Source: CAZQFV01 sp964613665 (GTDB lineage: Bacteria; Chloroflexota; Chloroflexia; DTKN01). From it: a stretch of DNA of 64,000 nucleotides. The stretch lies in assembly GCA_964613665.1 (NCBI GenBank), contig CAZTIG010000004.1:62001-126000 (forward strand), in the 5' to 3' direction. Shown one piece after another: positions 16,245-24,735 of the stretch. Below the pieces are notes generated by a model that saw only the letters and a program-made list of their open reading frames with translations, was not told where the DNA came from and made no database searches. Within the stretch, counting starts at the first letter, position 1, and every line of letters starts with the position of its first letter. The position numbers and the translations under genes were made by a program.

Positions 16245-16970
16245 TCAGCTTGGCGCCCCGTTGCCCCGCCGCTCATCCGGAATGGCCAGCATCGCCACCA
16301 CGTACAGCACCGCCCCGATCCCCACAGACAGAAGCGTGACCACGATCCAGATCAGCCGCACCCAGGTGGGATCGATCTGGAAGTAGGCAGCGACGCCGCC
16401 GCATACCCCGGCGATCATGCGCTCCCGGCGCGAGCGCACCAGCCGGCGGGCGCCGCCGTTCCGCCGCGAGATGCCAAAGATGATCAGGAGGCCGGCCGCG
16501 ATCAGCACCAGGGCGATGGCCGAGCTCTGCAGCATGCCCCAGACCCACGACGGGATAAACCGGCCGGCCACGGTGCTCACCAGGAAGAAGAGGCCAGCCA
16601 GGATGAGCAGCCCACCCCAGAAGACGTTGCCCTGGATCGGCATGCGCTGGATCGCCACCGGCTCCTCCTCCCGGGCCTCCGGCATCACCAGCATGGCCAG
16701 CAGGTACAGGAGCACGCCGCCCGCCCCCCAGGTCACCAGCGTCAGGAACACCCACAGGGCCCGGATCAGCACCGGGTCGACGCCAAAGTAGCGCCCCAGG
16801 CCGCCGCAGACCCCGGCAATGACCCGGTCGCGCCGCGAGCGCATCAGCCGCCGCGGAGCCGGCGGCGCCTCGGCGGGGACCACCTCGACCACGGGCGCCG
16901 GGGGTGGCACCTCGCCCGGCGGGGCTGCCTGCTCGACGCTCTCCTCCGGTACCAACCGCTCTTCCGACAT
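16245..16970 (-). CDS. Double PspC-domain membrane protein
   Basis: A 241-aa protein with two PspC domains (residues ~42-100 and ~178-238), each starting with a basic RSRRDR/RSRRER stretch and IAGVCGGLGRYF/IAGVCGGVAAYF and followed by a hydrophobic helix pair. Two further transmembrane helices lie between them. PspC domains are envelope-stress components in Proteobacteria; the stand-alone role is not established. The first 40 residues are acidic and Pro-rich, probably cytoplasmic. A strong AGGAGGT precedes the ATG at 16970. The intragenic duplication is clear from the repeated motif. Confidence 0.88.
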   Translation of the reverse strand: MSEERLVPEESVEQAAPPGEVPPPAPVVEVVPAEAPPAPRRLMRSRRDRVIAGVCGGLGRYFGVDPVLIRALWVFLTLVTWGAGGVLLYLLAMLVMPEAREEEPVAIQRMPIQGNVFWGGLLILAGLFFLVSTVAGRFIPSWVWGMLQSSAIALVLIAAGLLIIFGISRRNGGARRLVRSRRERMIAGVCGGVAAYFQIDPTWVRLIWIVVTLLSVGIGAVLYVVAMLAIPDERRGNGAPS

Positions 16971-17068
16971 CGCACACCTCCTACCATCGAACCGGCTCGT
17001 TGCCTGCGCCGATGGTACGGCCGGGCCGGCGCTTTTGTTGCACCGTGCCGCCCGAGGCGCGGTTGCGC

Positions 17069-18622
17069 TCAGAGCGGGTTGAAGAAGGTGTAGACGATCC
17101 AGGAGACGCTGGCGATCCGCGGGTTCCCTTCCGCATCGCTCAGCACGCCCTCCTCCCAAGCAAAGATGCTGACCACGTAGGTGCCGCCGGAGGAGTAGAC
17201 GATCCCGGCGTCGGCCTTCATGTCGTCGATCCAGCCGCTCTTGTGCGCCACGGGGATGCCGGCCGGCAGGCCGGCGGCCAGGCGGCTGTCGTCCTCGTTG
17301 TACTGCATCAGCCGCAGCATGGCCCGGCACTCGGCCGCCGTGATCTCGCCCGGGAACGACGCCAGGAGCGGCCCCTCGCCCTGGGCGCACTGGTAGACGT
17401 AGGTCAGCAGGAGGCCCATGTCGCGGGCGGTCGTCTGCAGCACCTCGTCGGCCTCGGTCAGCGGCAGCCCCGCGGGGGTGTCCTGGGCCTCCGGCGGGCA
17501 GCCGCTCCACTGCGGGCCGCCGCCGTAGCTGTTGCACAGGAAGGAGCTCTCCAGCCCCAGCGCCCGCAGCGTCGCCGTCATGCGGCCGGCCCCGCGGGCC
17601 GCGCTGCCCTCCCCGACGAGCTCCAGCAGCCTGTTGGCAGCGTCGTTGTCGCTCCAGACCATCATCGCCTGCAGGTCCTCGGCCACGCGGCCGGCCACGG
17701 CCCCGTCGAGCAGCCGATAGGTCTGCAGCAGGATGGCGATCTTGATCACGCTGGCCCCGGAGAAGACGACCCGGTCGTTCACGCCGGCCTCGCGCCCGGT
17801 GGCCAGGTCGCGCACATAGACGCCCACCACGCCGGGCATGGCCGCCACCTGCTCGCGGATGACCGCGGCCAGCATATCCATGTCGGGCGCGGGTGGGGGC
17901 ACCTCCTGCCACGAGAGGACCACCTCGGCGTGGTCCCACTGCCGCAGGGCCGCCTCGACCTGGGGAAGGGCCGCCGCCGTGTCCAGGTGGCAGCCGGGGA
18001 CGGCGGCCAGGAAGCCCCGCGCCGGCTCCTCATCCGACCACGTGATCTGCCGCACGCCCTGGGCCAGGAACGCGGCCGTCGCGGTGAGCACGGCCGGCCG
18101 CTGCGGCAGGGGGGGCTGCTCGTACACCAGCGCCAGGCTGTCCATGAGGTCACCCAGGGCGGCCTCGTCCATCTCCACCGGGACGGCCAGGTCCTCGAAG
18201 CACGGCTCGAGCCACGAGAGGCTTCCCCCCAGGTAGATGCTCCAGCGGCGCCACAGGCCGGCCCAGGCGTACTCCTCGGCCTGGGCCAGGACCGGCCCGG
18301 CGTCGGCCTGCAGGCCGACCCGGTCCGGGTGCAGCGCCAGCGTCGTCTCGTTCAGGTGCAGGAGCAGGGGGCGGCGCAGCGGCTCCAGGCGGTGACGTTC
18401 CAGCGCGGTGCGGGCCTGCGCGGGGGTCAGGCCGCCCACCGGGACGCCGGCGATGGAGAGGCCGGGCGGCAGCGTCAGCGTGGGCGGTCCGCTCACGACA
18501 AAGGGCTCCCCGGCAGCGAGGTCGGCCGGCCCGGACGTGGCGGCCCCCACCTGGGCCGGCAGCCCGGCCAGGAAACAGAGGAACAGGATCAGCAGCAGGC
18601 CACGCCTGAGCCAACGAGCCAT
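17069..18622 (-). CDS. Secreted serine hydrolase with class A beta-lactamase fold
   Basis: About 517 aa with a signal peptide (residues 1-28, MARWLRRG then a hydrophobic core ending GAA). The N-terminal half, residues ~30-250, contains a YoaR-like peptidoglycan-binding-type segment (LTPAQARTALERH, LALHPDRVGL). The C-terminal half is a beta-lactamase2 domain with SGASVIKI (SxxK), WSDNDAAN (SDN) and AHKSGWIDD at the KTG position. It may act on cell-wall peptides rather than on antibiotics; substrate unknown. The start ATG 18622 follows a promoter at 18704-18732. Downstream PspC gene is 98 bases away and probably co-transcribed. Confidence 0.8.
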   Translation of the reverse strand: MARWLRRGLLLILFLCFLAGLPAQVGAATSGPADLAAGEPFVVSGPPTLTLPPGLSIAGVPVGGLTPAQARTALERHRLEPLRRPLLLHLNETTLALHPDRVGLQADAGPVLAQAEEYAWAGLWRRWSIYLGGSLSWLEPCFEDLAVPVEMDEAALGDLMDSLALVYEQPPLPQRPAVLTATAAFLAQGVRQITWSDEEPARGFLAAVPGCHLDTAAALPQVEAALRQWDHAEVVLSWQEVPPPAPDMDMLAAVIREQVAAMPGVVGVYVRDLATGREAGVNDRVVFSGASVIKIAILLQTYRLLDGAVAGRVAEDLQAMMVWSDNDAANRLLELVGEGSAARGAGRMTATLRALGLESSFLCNSYGGGPQWSGCPPEAQDTPAGLPLTEADEVLQTTARDMGLLLTYVYQCAQGEGPLLASFPGEITAAECRAMLRLMQYNEDDSRLAAGLPAGIPVAHKSGWIDDMKADAGIVYSSGGTYVVSIFAWEEGVLSDAEGNPRIASVSWIVYTFFNPL

Positions 18623-18703
18623 CGCCGGCAACCAGCCCCGCCTCGCGCAGAAGGACGGCCAGGTCGGCAGGCGCGCAGCGGCGCTGCGCCACTGCCCGGA
18701 GCC

Positions 18704-18732
18704 ATTGTAGCACGCCGCGCGAGTTTTGCCAA
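18704..18732 (-). promoter_or_regulatory. Promoter of the serine hydrolase gene
   Basis: Minus strand TTGGCA (18727-18732), 17-base spacer, TACAAT (18704-18709). Confidence 0.75.
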
Positions 18733-18748
18733 CTGCGGCCAAGGAAGA

Positions 18749-18772
18749 GGCCGGGACCCGTGGGGCCCGGCC
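18749..18772 (-). terminator. Hairpin downstream of the DUF333 lipoprotein gene
   Basis: A GC-rich stem built from GGCCGGG and CCCGGCC arms with ACCC/GGGG inner pairing. There is no U run, so Rho-independent termination would be weak. Confidence 0.45.
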
Positions 18773-18816
18773 TGCTGTTTGCCTTCTCCACCGGGGGCGC
18801 ACCCCGGCCTATTGCT

Positions 18817-19275
18817 CTAGGGATAGGGCGTTGCCTGCGTCGCCGGCCGGCACTCGCCGCGGAAGTAGGCCCACTCGTCGCACTCGCTGCCATCGGCAAA
18901 CCTGCACGCCCCGGACTGGCTGCCGTCGGCCGCGGTGCGGATCTCCACCGTGCCGCCGTTGTCCTGGCAGTAGACCGAGGCCGGGTTGGCCACCTTCGCG
19001 TCCGGCATGAACTGGCCCGGCGCACACTCGCCGCGGTAGTAGGCCCAGTCGCCGCACTCGCTCCCGTCGGGGAACTTGCACACCCCGGACTGGCTGCCGT
19101 CGGCCGCGGTGCGGATCTCCACGGTGCCGCCGTGCTCCTCGCAGTAGACCGCGGCGGGGTTCGGCATCCCGGCGGTAGGAACGGCCGTCGGAGAGGTCTC
19201 CGCGGCCCCACAGGCTCCCAGGACCAGCACGGCCAACATGACCAGACATCCCAGCGGAACCATCTTGCTCTTCAT
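18817..19275 (-). CDS. Lipoprotein with two tandem DUF333 domains
   Basis: A 152-aa lipoprotein; the signal peptide ends in lipobox LGAC (Cys22). Two DUF333 (PF03891) units follow. Each starts NPAAVYC or NPASVYC, contains GGTVEIRTAADGSQSG, then a second Cys, DGSEC, WAYYRGEC or WAYFRGEC. Each unit therefore has four conserved cysteines, presumably two disulfides in the extracytoplasmic space. The family is loosely called hemolysin-like but has no proven activity. The two units are nearly identical at DNA level around the GGTVEIR segment, suggesting a recent duplication. RBS GGAGG lies 7 bases before ATG 19275. Confidence 0.85.
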   Translation of the reverse strand: MKSKMVPLGCLVMLAVLVLGACGAAETSPTAVPTAGMPNPAAVYCEEHGGTVEIRTAADGSQSGVCKFPDGSECGDWAYYRGECAPGQFMPDAKVANPASVYCQDNGGTVEIRTAADGSQSGACRFADGSECDEWAYFRGECRPATQATPYP

Positions 19276-19419
19276 TGCTTGCCTCCTTCTCGGCTCTTGC
19301 CACTGCGCCCGGCCGCCTCCGGGTGGTGCACCTGGTGTGCGCTCGTGCGCAACGACCGTGTCATGACGCGCCGGCCGCCCCGCTGTTACGGCAGTAGGGG
19401 CGCAGCATGCCGCGCCCCG

Positions 19420-19584
19420 CACGGCCGTATCAAAGTCGCCGGCCTTGACCGGCAAGTGCCCGGCTCCGGCAACAGCCCGACGCCGCACATGCCGGGGCGC
19501 AGCAATGGTGCGGCTGTGCCGCGCTTTGCGCAGGCCGGGCACTTGCCATCCGCTGTGCATCGGCGTGACCTTGATATCGCCGTA
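19420..19584. mobile_element. MITE-like palindromic element, copy A
   Basis: A 165-bp non-coding element. Its ends are 17-bp imperfect inverted repeats (ACGGCCGTATCAAAGTC and its complement GACCTTGATATCGCCGT). An inner perfect 12-bp inverted pair, GCAAGTGCCCGG (19452-19463) and CCGGGCACTTGC (19545-19556), folds inside. A 9-bp direct repeat CGCGCCCCG flanks it on both sides (19411-19419 and 19585-19593), as expected of a target-site duplication. A second copy of similar sequence lies at 40757-40921. No transposase is encoded. Confidence 0.8.
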
Positions 19585-19601
19585 CGCGCCCCGATCCGCT
19601 C

Positions 19602-19630
19602 TTGCACGACCGCCCGTGTTGTAGTAGAAT
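19602..19630 (+). promoter_or_regulatory. Promoter of the miaB operon
   Basis: TTGCAC (19602-19607), 17-base spacer, TAGAAT (19625-19630), starting only 8 bases after the right flanking repeat of the MITE-like element. Confidence 0.7.
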
Positions 19631-19674
19631 ACGCGCACCCAAAAACCGGGCCCAGCCCGGGGGAGGCCGCATCG

Positions 19675-20958
19675 TTGCGCTATGCCATCTGGACATCGGG
19701 TTGCCAGATGAACCGGGCCGACTCGTCGCGCCTGGCGGCAGCCCTGCGCCTGGCCGGCCACGAGCCGGCCCCGCCGGAAGAGGCCGATCTGGTCATCCTG
19801 AACACATGCAGCGTGCGCCAGAACGCCGAGCGCCGCGCCGCCAGCAAGCTGCAGTCCCTGGTCGGGCTCAAGCGTCGACACCCGGCCCTGCGCATCGCCC
19901 TGACCGGGTGCATGGTCGGCGTGCGCCCGGCGGCCGACCTGGCCCGGCGTTTCCCCATGGTCGACGCCTTCTTCCCGCCGGACGCCGTGGACGAGGTCCT
20001 GGAGGCCTTTCCCGGGTCGCACGCCGTCGAGACGAGCCACCTGCTCCACCTCGACACCGCCGCCCGCCCGGTCAGCGCGTTCCTGCCTATCATCGTCGGC
20101 TGCAACAACCACTGCACCTACTGCATCGTCCCGCTGCGGCGCGGGGCCGAGCGCAGCCGGCCGCCGGCAGAGATCGTCGCCGAGGCCCAGGCCATGGCCG
20201 CGCAGGGCGTGCGCGAGGTGACGCTGCTCGGCCAGAATGTGGATGCCTACGGCCACGACCTGCCCGAACGCCCCACCCTGGCCGGCCTGCTCCGCGCGCT
20301 CCACGAGGTGCCCGGCCTGGCCCGGCTGCGCTTCCTCACATCGCACCCGCGCGATATGACGGCCGAGCTGATCCAGGCCGTGGCCGGCCTGCCCAGGGTC
20401 TGCCCGGAGATCAGCCTGCCCGTCCAGGCCGGCCACGATGCCCTGCTGCGGCGCATGGGCCGCCCTTACACCGTCGCAGCCTACAGCGAGCTGGTGCAGC
20501 GGGCCCGCGCGGCCATCCCCGGCCTGGCCCTCTCCAGCGATGTCATCGTCGGTTTCCCCGGCGAGACGGAGGAAGAGTTCCAGGGCACGCGCAGCTTGCT
20601 GGCGGAGATGCGCTTCGACGTCGTCCACGTCGCCGCCTACTCGCCCCGGCCGGGCACGGCCGCCGCCCGCCTGCCCGACGACGTCGCGCCCGCCATCAAG
20701 GAGCAGCGCCGTCGGGAGCTGGAGGCCATGCAGGAGCAGATCGCCGCCGAGATCAACGCCGGCTACCGCGACCAGGTGGTGGAGGTGCTGGTGGAGGACC
20801 TCCACCGGGGCAGGTGGCGCGGCCGCACCCCCCAGGGAAAGTGGTGCTTCTTCGACGCGCCGGGAGACCGGGCCGGCCGGCTGGTCCGCGTGCGGGTCAC
20901 CCAGACCAGCCCCTGGTCGCTCCAGGGGCGGTTGGAGGGATCCCAGCAAGTCCGTTGA
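19675..20958 (+). CDS. miaB: tRNA-2-methylthio-N6-dimethylallyladenosine synthase
   Basis: Radical-SAM methylthiotransferase acting on i6A37 of tRNAs that read UNN codons. About 427 aa in three domains. UPF0004 begins MRYAIWTSGCQMNRADS with cluster cysteines in SGCQMN, LNTCSVR and LTGCMVG. The radical SAM core has CNNHCTYC at residues 143-150. A C-terminal TRAM domain ends RVTQTSPWSLQGRL. I choose TTG 19675 because GGGAGG lies 8 bases upstream and the methyltransferase motif begins at once after it; no nearer ATG exists before the first cluster cysteine. It heads a likely miaB-TPR-polA-lmbE operon. Confidence 0.93.
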   Translation: MRYAIWTSGCQMNRADSSRLAAALRLAGHEPAPPEEADLVILNTCSVRQNAERRAASKLQSLVGLKRRHPALRIALTGCMVGVRPAADLARRFPMVDAFFPPDAVDEVLEAFPGSHAVETSHLLHLDTAARPVSAFLPIIVGCNNHCTYCIVPLRRGAERSRPPAEIVAEAQAMAAQGVREVTLLGQNVDAYGHDLPERPTLAGLLRALHEVPGLARLRFLTSHPRDMTAELIQAVAGLPRVCPEISLPVQAGHDALLRRMGRPYTVAAYSELVQRARAAIPGLALSSDVIVGFPGETEEEFQGTRSLLAEMRFDVVHVAAYSPRPGTAAARLPDDVAPAIKEQRRRELEAMQEQIAAEINAGYRDQVVEVLVEDLHRGRWRGRTPQGKWCFFDAPGDRAGRLVRVRVTQTSPWSLQGRLEGSQQVR

Positions 20959-20979
20959 TAGGAATCGAGGGATAGAACG

Positions 20980-21861
20980 ATGAGCCAGGAAAACTTGGCA
21001 GCGGCACAGCGCAACAAGGAACTGGAGCAGGAGGCCATCCAGATGGCCCTGGAGGGCCGCTGGGAGGAGGCGGAGCGCCTCAACCGGCTGCTCCTGGAGG
21101 GACTGCCCGACGACGTCGAGGCCCTGAACCGGCTGGGCAAGGCGCTCTTCGAGCTGCGGCGCTACGACGAGGCGCATGAGGTCTACGGGCGAGCCCTGGA
21201 GCGCGACCCCTACAACCGCATCGCCCGCAAGAACCGCGAGCGCCTGGTCAGGCTGCTACAGACGGAGAAGGAACAGGCCAAGGCCGAGGCAGCGGGGCGC
21301 GAGCAGATCCGCCCCGACCTGTTCATCAGCGAGTCGGGCAAGTCGGCCGTGGTCCCACTGCACGGGCTGGCCGGGCCGCGCGTGCTGCAGCGGTTGAGCC
21401 GCGGCGAGATCGTCCGCCTGGAGCCCTCCGGGCACATCGTCCTGGTGAAGACGGAGGACGGGGTCACACTGGGCCGCCTGGACCCGCGCATCGGCCGGCG
21501 GCTGTCCGAGTTCATCGCCATCGGCAACCACTACGCGGCGGCGATCGCCGAGGTGGACGAAGGGGGCATCAAGGTCTTTGTCCGCGAGACGTACCAGCAC
21601 CCGCGGCTGGTCGGCCGGCTGTCCTTCCCACCCGTCGCCGCCGCACCCGCGGAGACGGTGCGGCCGTACATCCGCGACCTAGGCCTGCTGCAGGAGGCCT
21701 TCGAGGCCACCCTGGACGACGACGAGGAAGAGGAGGAAGAGGCCGAGGAGAGCGAGGAGGATCTGGGCATGGAGGAAGTGGACGAGATGGACATTGTCGA
21801 GGAGGTCGCCGAGGAGCCTGCGGAGGAAGAGTTCCCCGAGGAGCTGGACGAGGAGCTGTAG
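20980..21861 (+). CDS. TPR protein with a highly acidic C-terminus
   Basis: A 293-aa soluble protein. Residues ~10-90 form about two tetratricopeptide repeats (EGRWEEAERLNRLLLEG, PDDVEALNRLGKALFELRRY, DEAHEVYGRALERDPYNRIA). A middle domain of about 140 residues (RPDLFISESGKSAVVPLHGL onwards) has no name I can give. Residues ~245-293 are almost wholly Glu/Asp. The gene lies between miaB and polA with spacers of 21 and 17 bases, so it is co-transcribed. A role as a protein-protein adaptor is plausible but not shown. The acidic tail could bind basic proteins or nucleic-acid-binding partners. Confidence 0.75.
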   Translation: MSQENLAAAQRNKELEQEAIQMALEGRWEEAERLNRLLLEGLPDDVEALNRLGKALFELRRYDEAHEVYGRALERDPYNRIARKNRERLVRLLQTEKEQAKAEAAGREQIRPDLFISESGKSAVVPLHGLAGPRVLQRLSRGEIVRLEPSGHIVLVKTEDGVTLGRLDPRIGRRLSEFIAIGNHYAAAIAEVDEGGIKVFVRETYQHPRLVGRLSFPPVAAAPAETVRPYIRDLGLLQEAFEATLDDDEEEEEEAEESEEDLGMEEVDEMDIVEEVAEEPAEEEFPEELDEEL

Positions 21862-21878
21862 CGACAGGAGGGGGTGCC

Positions 21879-24707
21879 ATGGCGGGCAAAGCCAAGCTGG
21901 TCCTCATCGACGGACACGCCCTGCTCTACCGGGCCTATCACGCCCTGCCCCCGACGATGGTCACGGCCCAGGGAGAATCGACCAATGCCGTCTACGGTTT
22001 CCTCTCCACCGTGCTCAAGGTCCTGGCCGAGGAACGTCCCGAGCACATCGCCGTCTGCCTGGACAAGGGCCGCACCTTCCGCCACGACCTGTACGACGCG
22101 TACAAGGCCCACCGCGCCAAGATGCCCGACGACCTGCGCCCGCAGATCGACCGTGCCGAGGAGGTCCTGCACGCGCTGGGCATCCCCACCTACGGCGTCG
22201 AGGGCTATGAGGCGGACGACCTCATCGGCACGCTGGCCCGCCAGTCCAGCGAGGCCGGCCTGGATACCCTCATCGTCACGGGCGACGCCGACGCGCTCCA
22301 GCTGGTGGACGAGCGGGTCAGCGTCCTGGTGCCCGGCAAGAAGTATGCCGAGACACTCCGCTACGACCCGGCGGCAGTGCGCCAGCGCTTCGGTTTCGAC
22401 CCGTCGCAGCTCATCGAGTTCAAGGCCCTCAAGGGCGATCCCTCCGACAACATCCCCGGCGTGACCGGCATCGGCGACAAGACCGCGGGGGAGCTCGTGC
22501 AGCGCTACGGCTCCCTGGAGAACGTCTACGCCCACATCGAGGAGGTCGCGCCGCGCTACCGCAAGGCGCTGGAGGAGCATCGCGAGCAGGCCTTTCTCAG
22601 CCGCAAGCTGGCCACGATCGTGAAGGACGCCCCGGTGCAGCTCGACCTGGCCGGCAGCCGCTTCGGCACCTACGATCGCGAGGAGGTGGTGCGCCTCTTC
22701 CGCGAGCTCGAGTTCCGCAGCCTGCTGGCGCGCCTGCCCGGCGCCGGGGCCGCCCAGGCGGAACGGCCCGGCCCCTCGCGGCAGCTCTCGCTCTTTGCTG
22801 ATGCGGCGGCCGAGGAGCCCGCCACGGCCGCGCCGCCGGCCGGGGCCTACCACATCGTGCGCGACGCCCCCGCCCTGCAGGAGATGCTAAGCGCGCTGGG
22901 CCACGGGCCGCTGGCCCTGGACACCGAGACAACCGCCGTGCAGCCGATGCAGGCCGAGCTGGTGGGCATCTCGCTGGCCAGCCCCGGGGGCCAGGCATGG
23001 TACATCCCACTGCGCCACCGCGGGCCCGACGGCCAGCTGCTCCCCGGCCAGCTCCCGTGGGAGGAAGCCCGGCGGCGGCTGGCCCCGCTCCTCGCAGACC
23101 CGGCCGTGCCCAAGTACGCCCACCACGCCAAGTACGACACCCTCGTCCTGGCCGAGGAGGGGCTGGAGGTAGCCGGCCTGGCCTTTGATACGCTCATCGC
23201 CGCCCACCTGGTGGGCGCGCGGTCCGAGCTGGCCGCGGAGGGCGAGCCGGGCGAGAGCGCCGCCGGCCGCGGCGACCGCTCCATCGGCCTGAAGAGCCTG
23301 GCCTTCCGCCTGCTCGGCGTGGAGATGCACGACATCTCCGAGCTGCTGGGCAAGGGCAAGTCGCAGCGCACGATGGATTATGTCCCCATCGAGGAGGCCG
23401 GCCCGTACGCCTGCGCCGACGCCGACATGACCTGCCGCCTGCAGCGCATCCTGGCCCCGCAGCTCGTGGAGAAGGGGCTGCAGGCGCTCTACAGCGAGGT
23501 GGAGCTGCCGCTCGTGGATGTGCTGCGCGACATGGAGCGGGCCGGCGTCGCCCTGGACGTGGCCTTTCTGCACGAGATGTCCGGCCGGCTACAGCAGTCG
23601 CTGCTGGAGCTGGAGGAGCGCATCTACCAGGCCGCCGGCTACGCCTTCAACATCAACTCCTCGCAGCAGTTGAGCGAGGTCCTGTTCCACAAGCTGGGCC
23701 TGCCGACGAGCGCCAGCAGCAAGCTCAAGTCGGGCATCTACTCAACCGCCAGCGACGTGCTGGAAAGGCTGAGGCAGCAACATCCCGTCGCCGAAGCCGT
23801 GCTGAACCACCGCGAGCTGGCCAAGCTCAAGTCGACCTACGCGGACGCGCTGCCGCTCCTGGTCAACCGGCGCACCGGGCGCGTGCACACGTCGTTCAAC
23901 CAGACCGCCACCTCGACCGGCCGGCTGTCCTCCTCCGACCCCAACCTGCAGAACATCCCCATCCGCACCGAGCTGGGGCGGCAGGTGCGCAAGGCCTTTG
24001 TGGCCGAGCCCGGCTGCGTGCTCCTCTCGGCCGACTACTCGCAGGTCGAGCTGCGCATCCTGGCCCACCTCTCGCAGGACCCCGGGCTGCTGGAGGCCTT
24101 TGCCCAGGGGGAGGACATCCACGCCAGCACGGCCGAGACCCTCTTTGGCGTGCCGCACGAGCAGGTCACGGCGGATCAGCGCCGCGTGGCCAAGACGGTC
24201 AACTTCGGGCTGATGTACGGGATGAGCGAGTACGGCCTAGCCAGCCGCCTGGGGATCGACCAGGACGTCGCCGCGCGCTTCATCGCCACCTACTTTGGCC
24301 GCTACGCCGGCGTCAAGCGCTACATCGAGGAGACGCTGCGCCAGGGGCGCGAGCTGGGCTATGTCGTCACGGTGCTGGGGCGGCGCCGCTACTTCCCCGA
24401 GCTGCGCAGCCCCAACCCCAACCTGCGCGGGCGGGCGGAGCGTGAGGCCATCAACATGCCCATCCAGGGCACCGCCGCCGACATCATCAAGATCGCCATG
24501 GTCCGGCTGCACCGCGCCCTGGCCGCCGCGGGCCTGCGCAGCCGCATGATCCTGCAGGTGCACGACGAGCTCGTGCTGGAGGTCCCGCACGACGAGGTCG
24601 GCACGGTGCTGCCGCTGGTGAAGCAGATGATGGAAGAGGCCTATCGCCTCGACGCACCGCTGCAGGTCGACGCGCACACCGGCCCGACGTGGGGAGACCT
24701 GAAGTAG
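21879..24707 (+). CDS. polA: DNA polymerase I
   Basis: A 942-aa family A polymerase for Okazaki-fragment processing and repair. The 5'-3' exonuclease domain (residues ~1-290) has LIDGHALLYRAYHAL and EADDLIGTLA. The 3'-5' exonuclease domain keeps its acidic residues in LALDTETTAVQP and YACADADMT, so proofreading appears intact, unlike in Taq. The polymerase domain has SADYSQVELRILAHLS (motif A), RRVAKTVNFGLMYGMSEYG (motif B) and QVHDELVLEVP (motif C). The ATG follows an AGGAGGGGG. It lies between the TPR gene and the LmbE gene. Confidence 0.97.
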   Translation: MAGKAKLVLIDGHALLYRAYHALPPTMVTAQGESTNAVYGFLSTVLKVLAEERPEHIAVCLDKGRTFRHDLYDAYKAHRAKMPDDLRPQIDRAEEVLHALGIPTYGVEGYEADDLIGTLARQSSEAGLDTLIVTGDADALQLVDERVSVLVPGKKYAETLRYDPAAVRQRFGFDPSQLIEFKALKGDPSDNIPGVTGIGDKTAGELVQRYGSLENVYAHIEEVAPRYRKALEEHREQAFLSRKLATIVKDAPVQLDLAGSRFGTYDREEVVRLFRELEFRSLLARLPGAGAAQAERPGPSRQLSLFADAAAEEPATAAPPAGAYHIVRDAPALQEMLSALGHGPLALDTETTAVQPMQAELVGISLASPGGQAWYIPLRHRGPDGQLLPGQLPWEEARRRLAPLLADPAVPKYAHHAKYDTLVLAEEGLEVAGLAFDTLIAAHLVGARSELAAEGEPGESAAGRGDRSIGLKSLAFRLLGVEMHDISELLGKGKSQRTMDYVPIEEAGPYACADADMTCRLQRILAPQLVEKGLQALYSEVELPLVDVLRDMERAGVALDVAFLHEMSGRLQQSLLELEERIYQAAGYAFNINSSQQLSEVLFHKLGLPTSASSKLKSGIYSTASDVLERLRQQHPVAEAVLNHRELAKLKSTYADALPLLVNRRTGRVHTSFNQTATSTGRLSSSDPNLQNIPIRTELGRQVRKAFVAEPGCVLLSADYSQVELRILAHLSQDPGLLEAFAQGEDIHASTAETLFGVPHEQVTADQRRVAKTVNFGLMYGMSEYGLASRLGIDQDVAARFIATYFGRYAGVKRYIEETLRQGRELGYVVTVLGRRRYFPELRSPNPNLRGRAEREAINMPIQGTAADIIKIAMVRLHRALAAAGLRSRMILQVHDELVLEVPHDEVGTVLPLVKQMMEEAYRLDAPLQVDAHTGPTWGDLK

Positions 24708-24735
24708 GCCGGCGCGCCGCGCGCGGCGAGGATTC

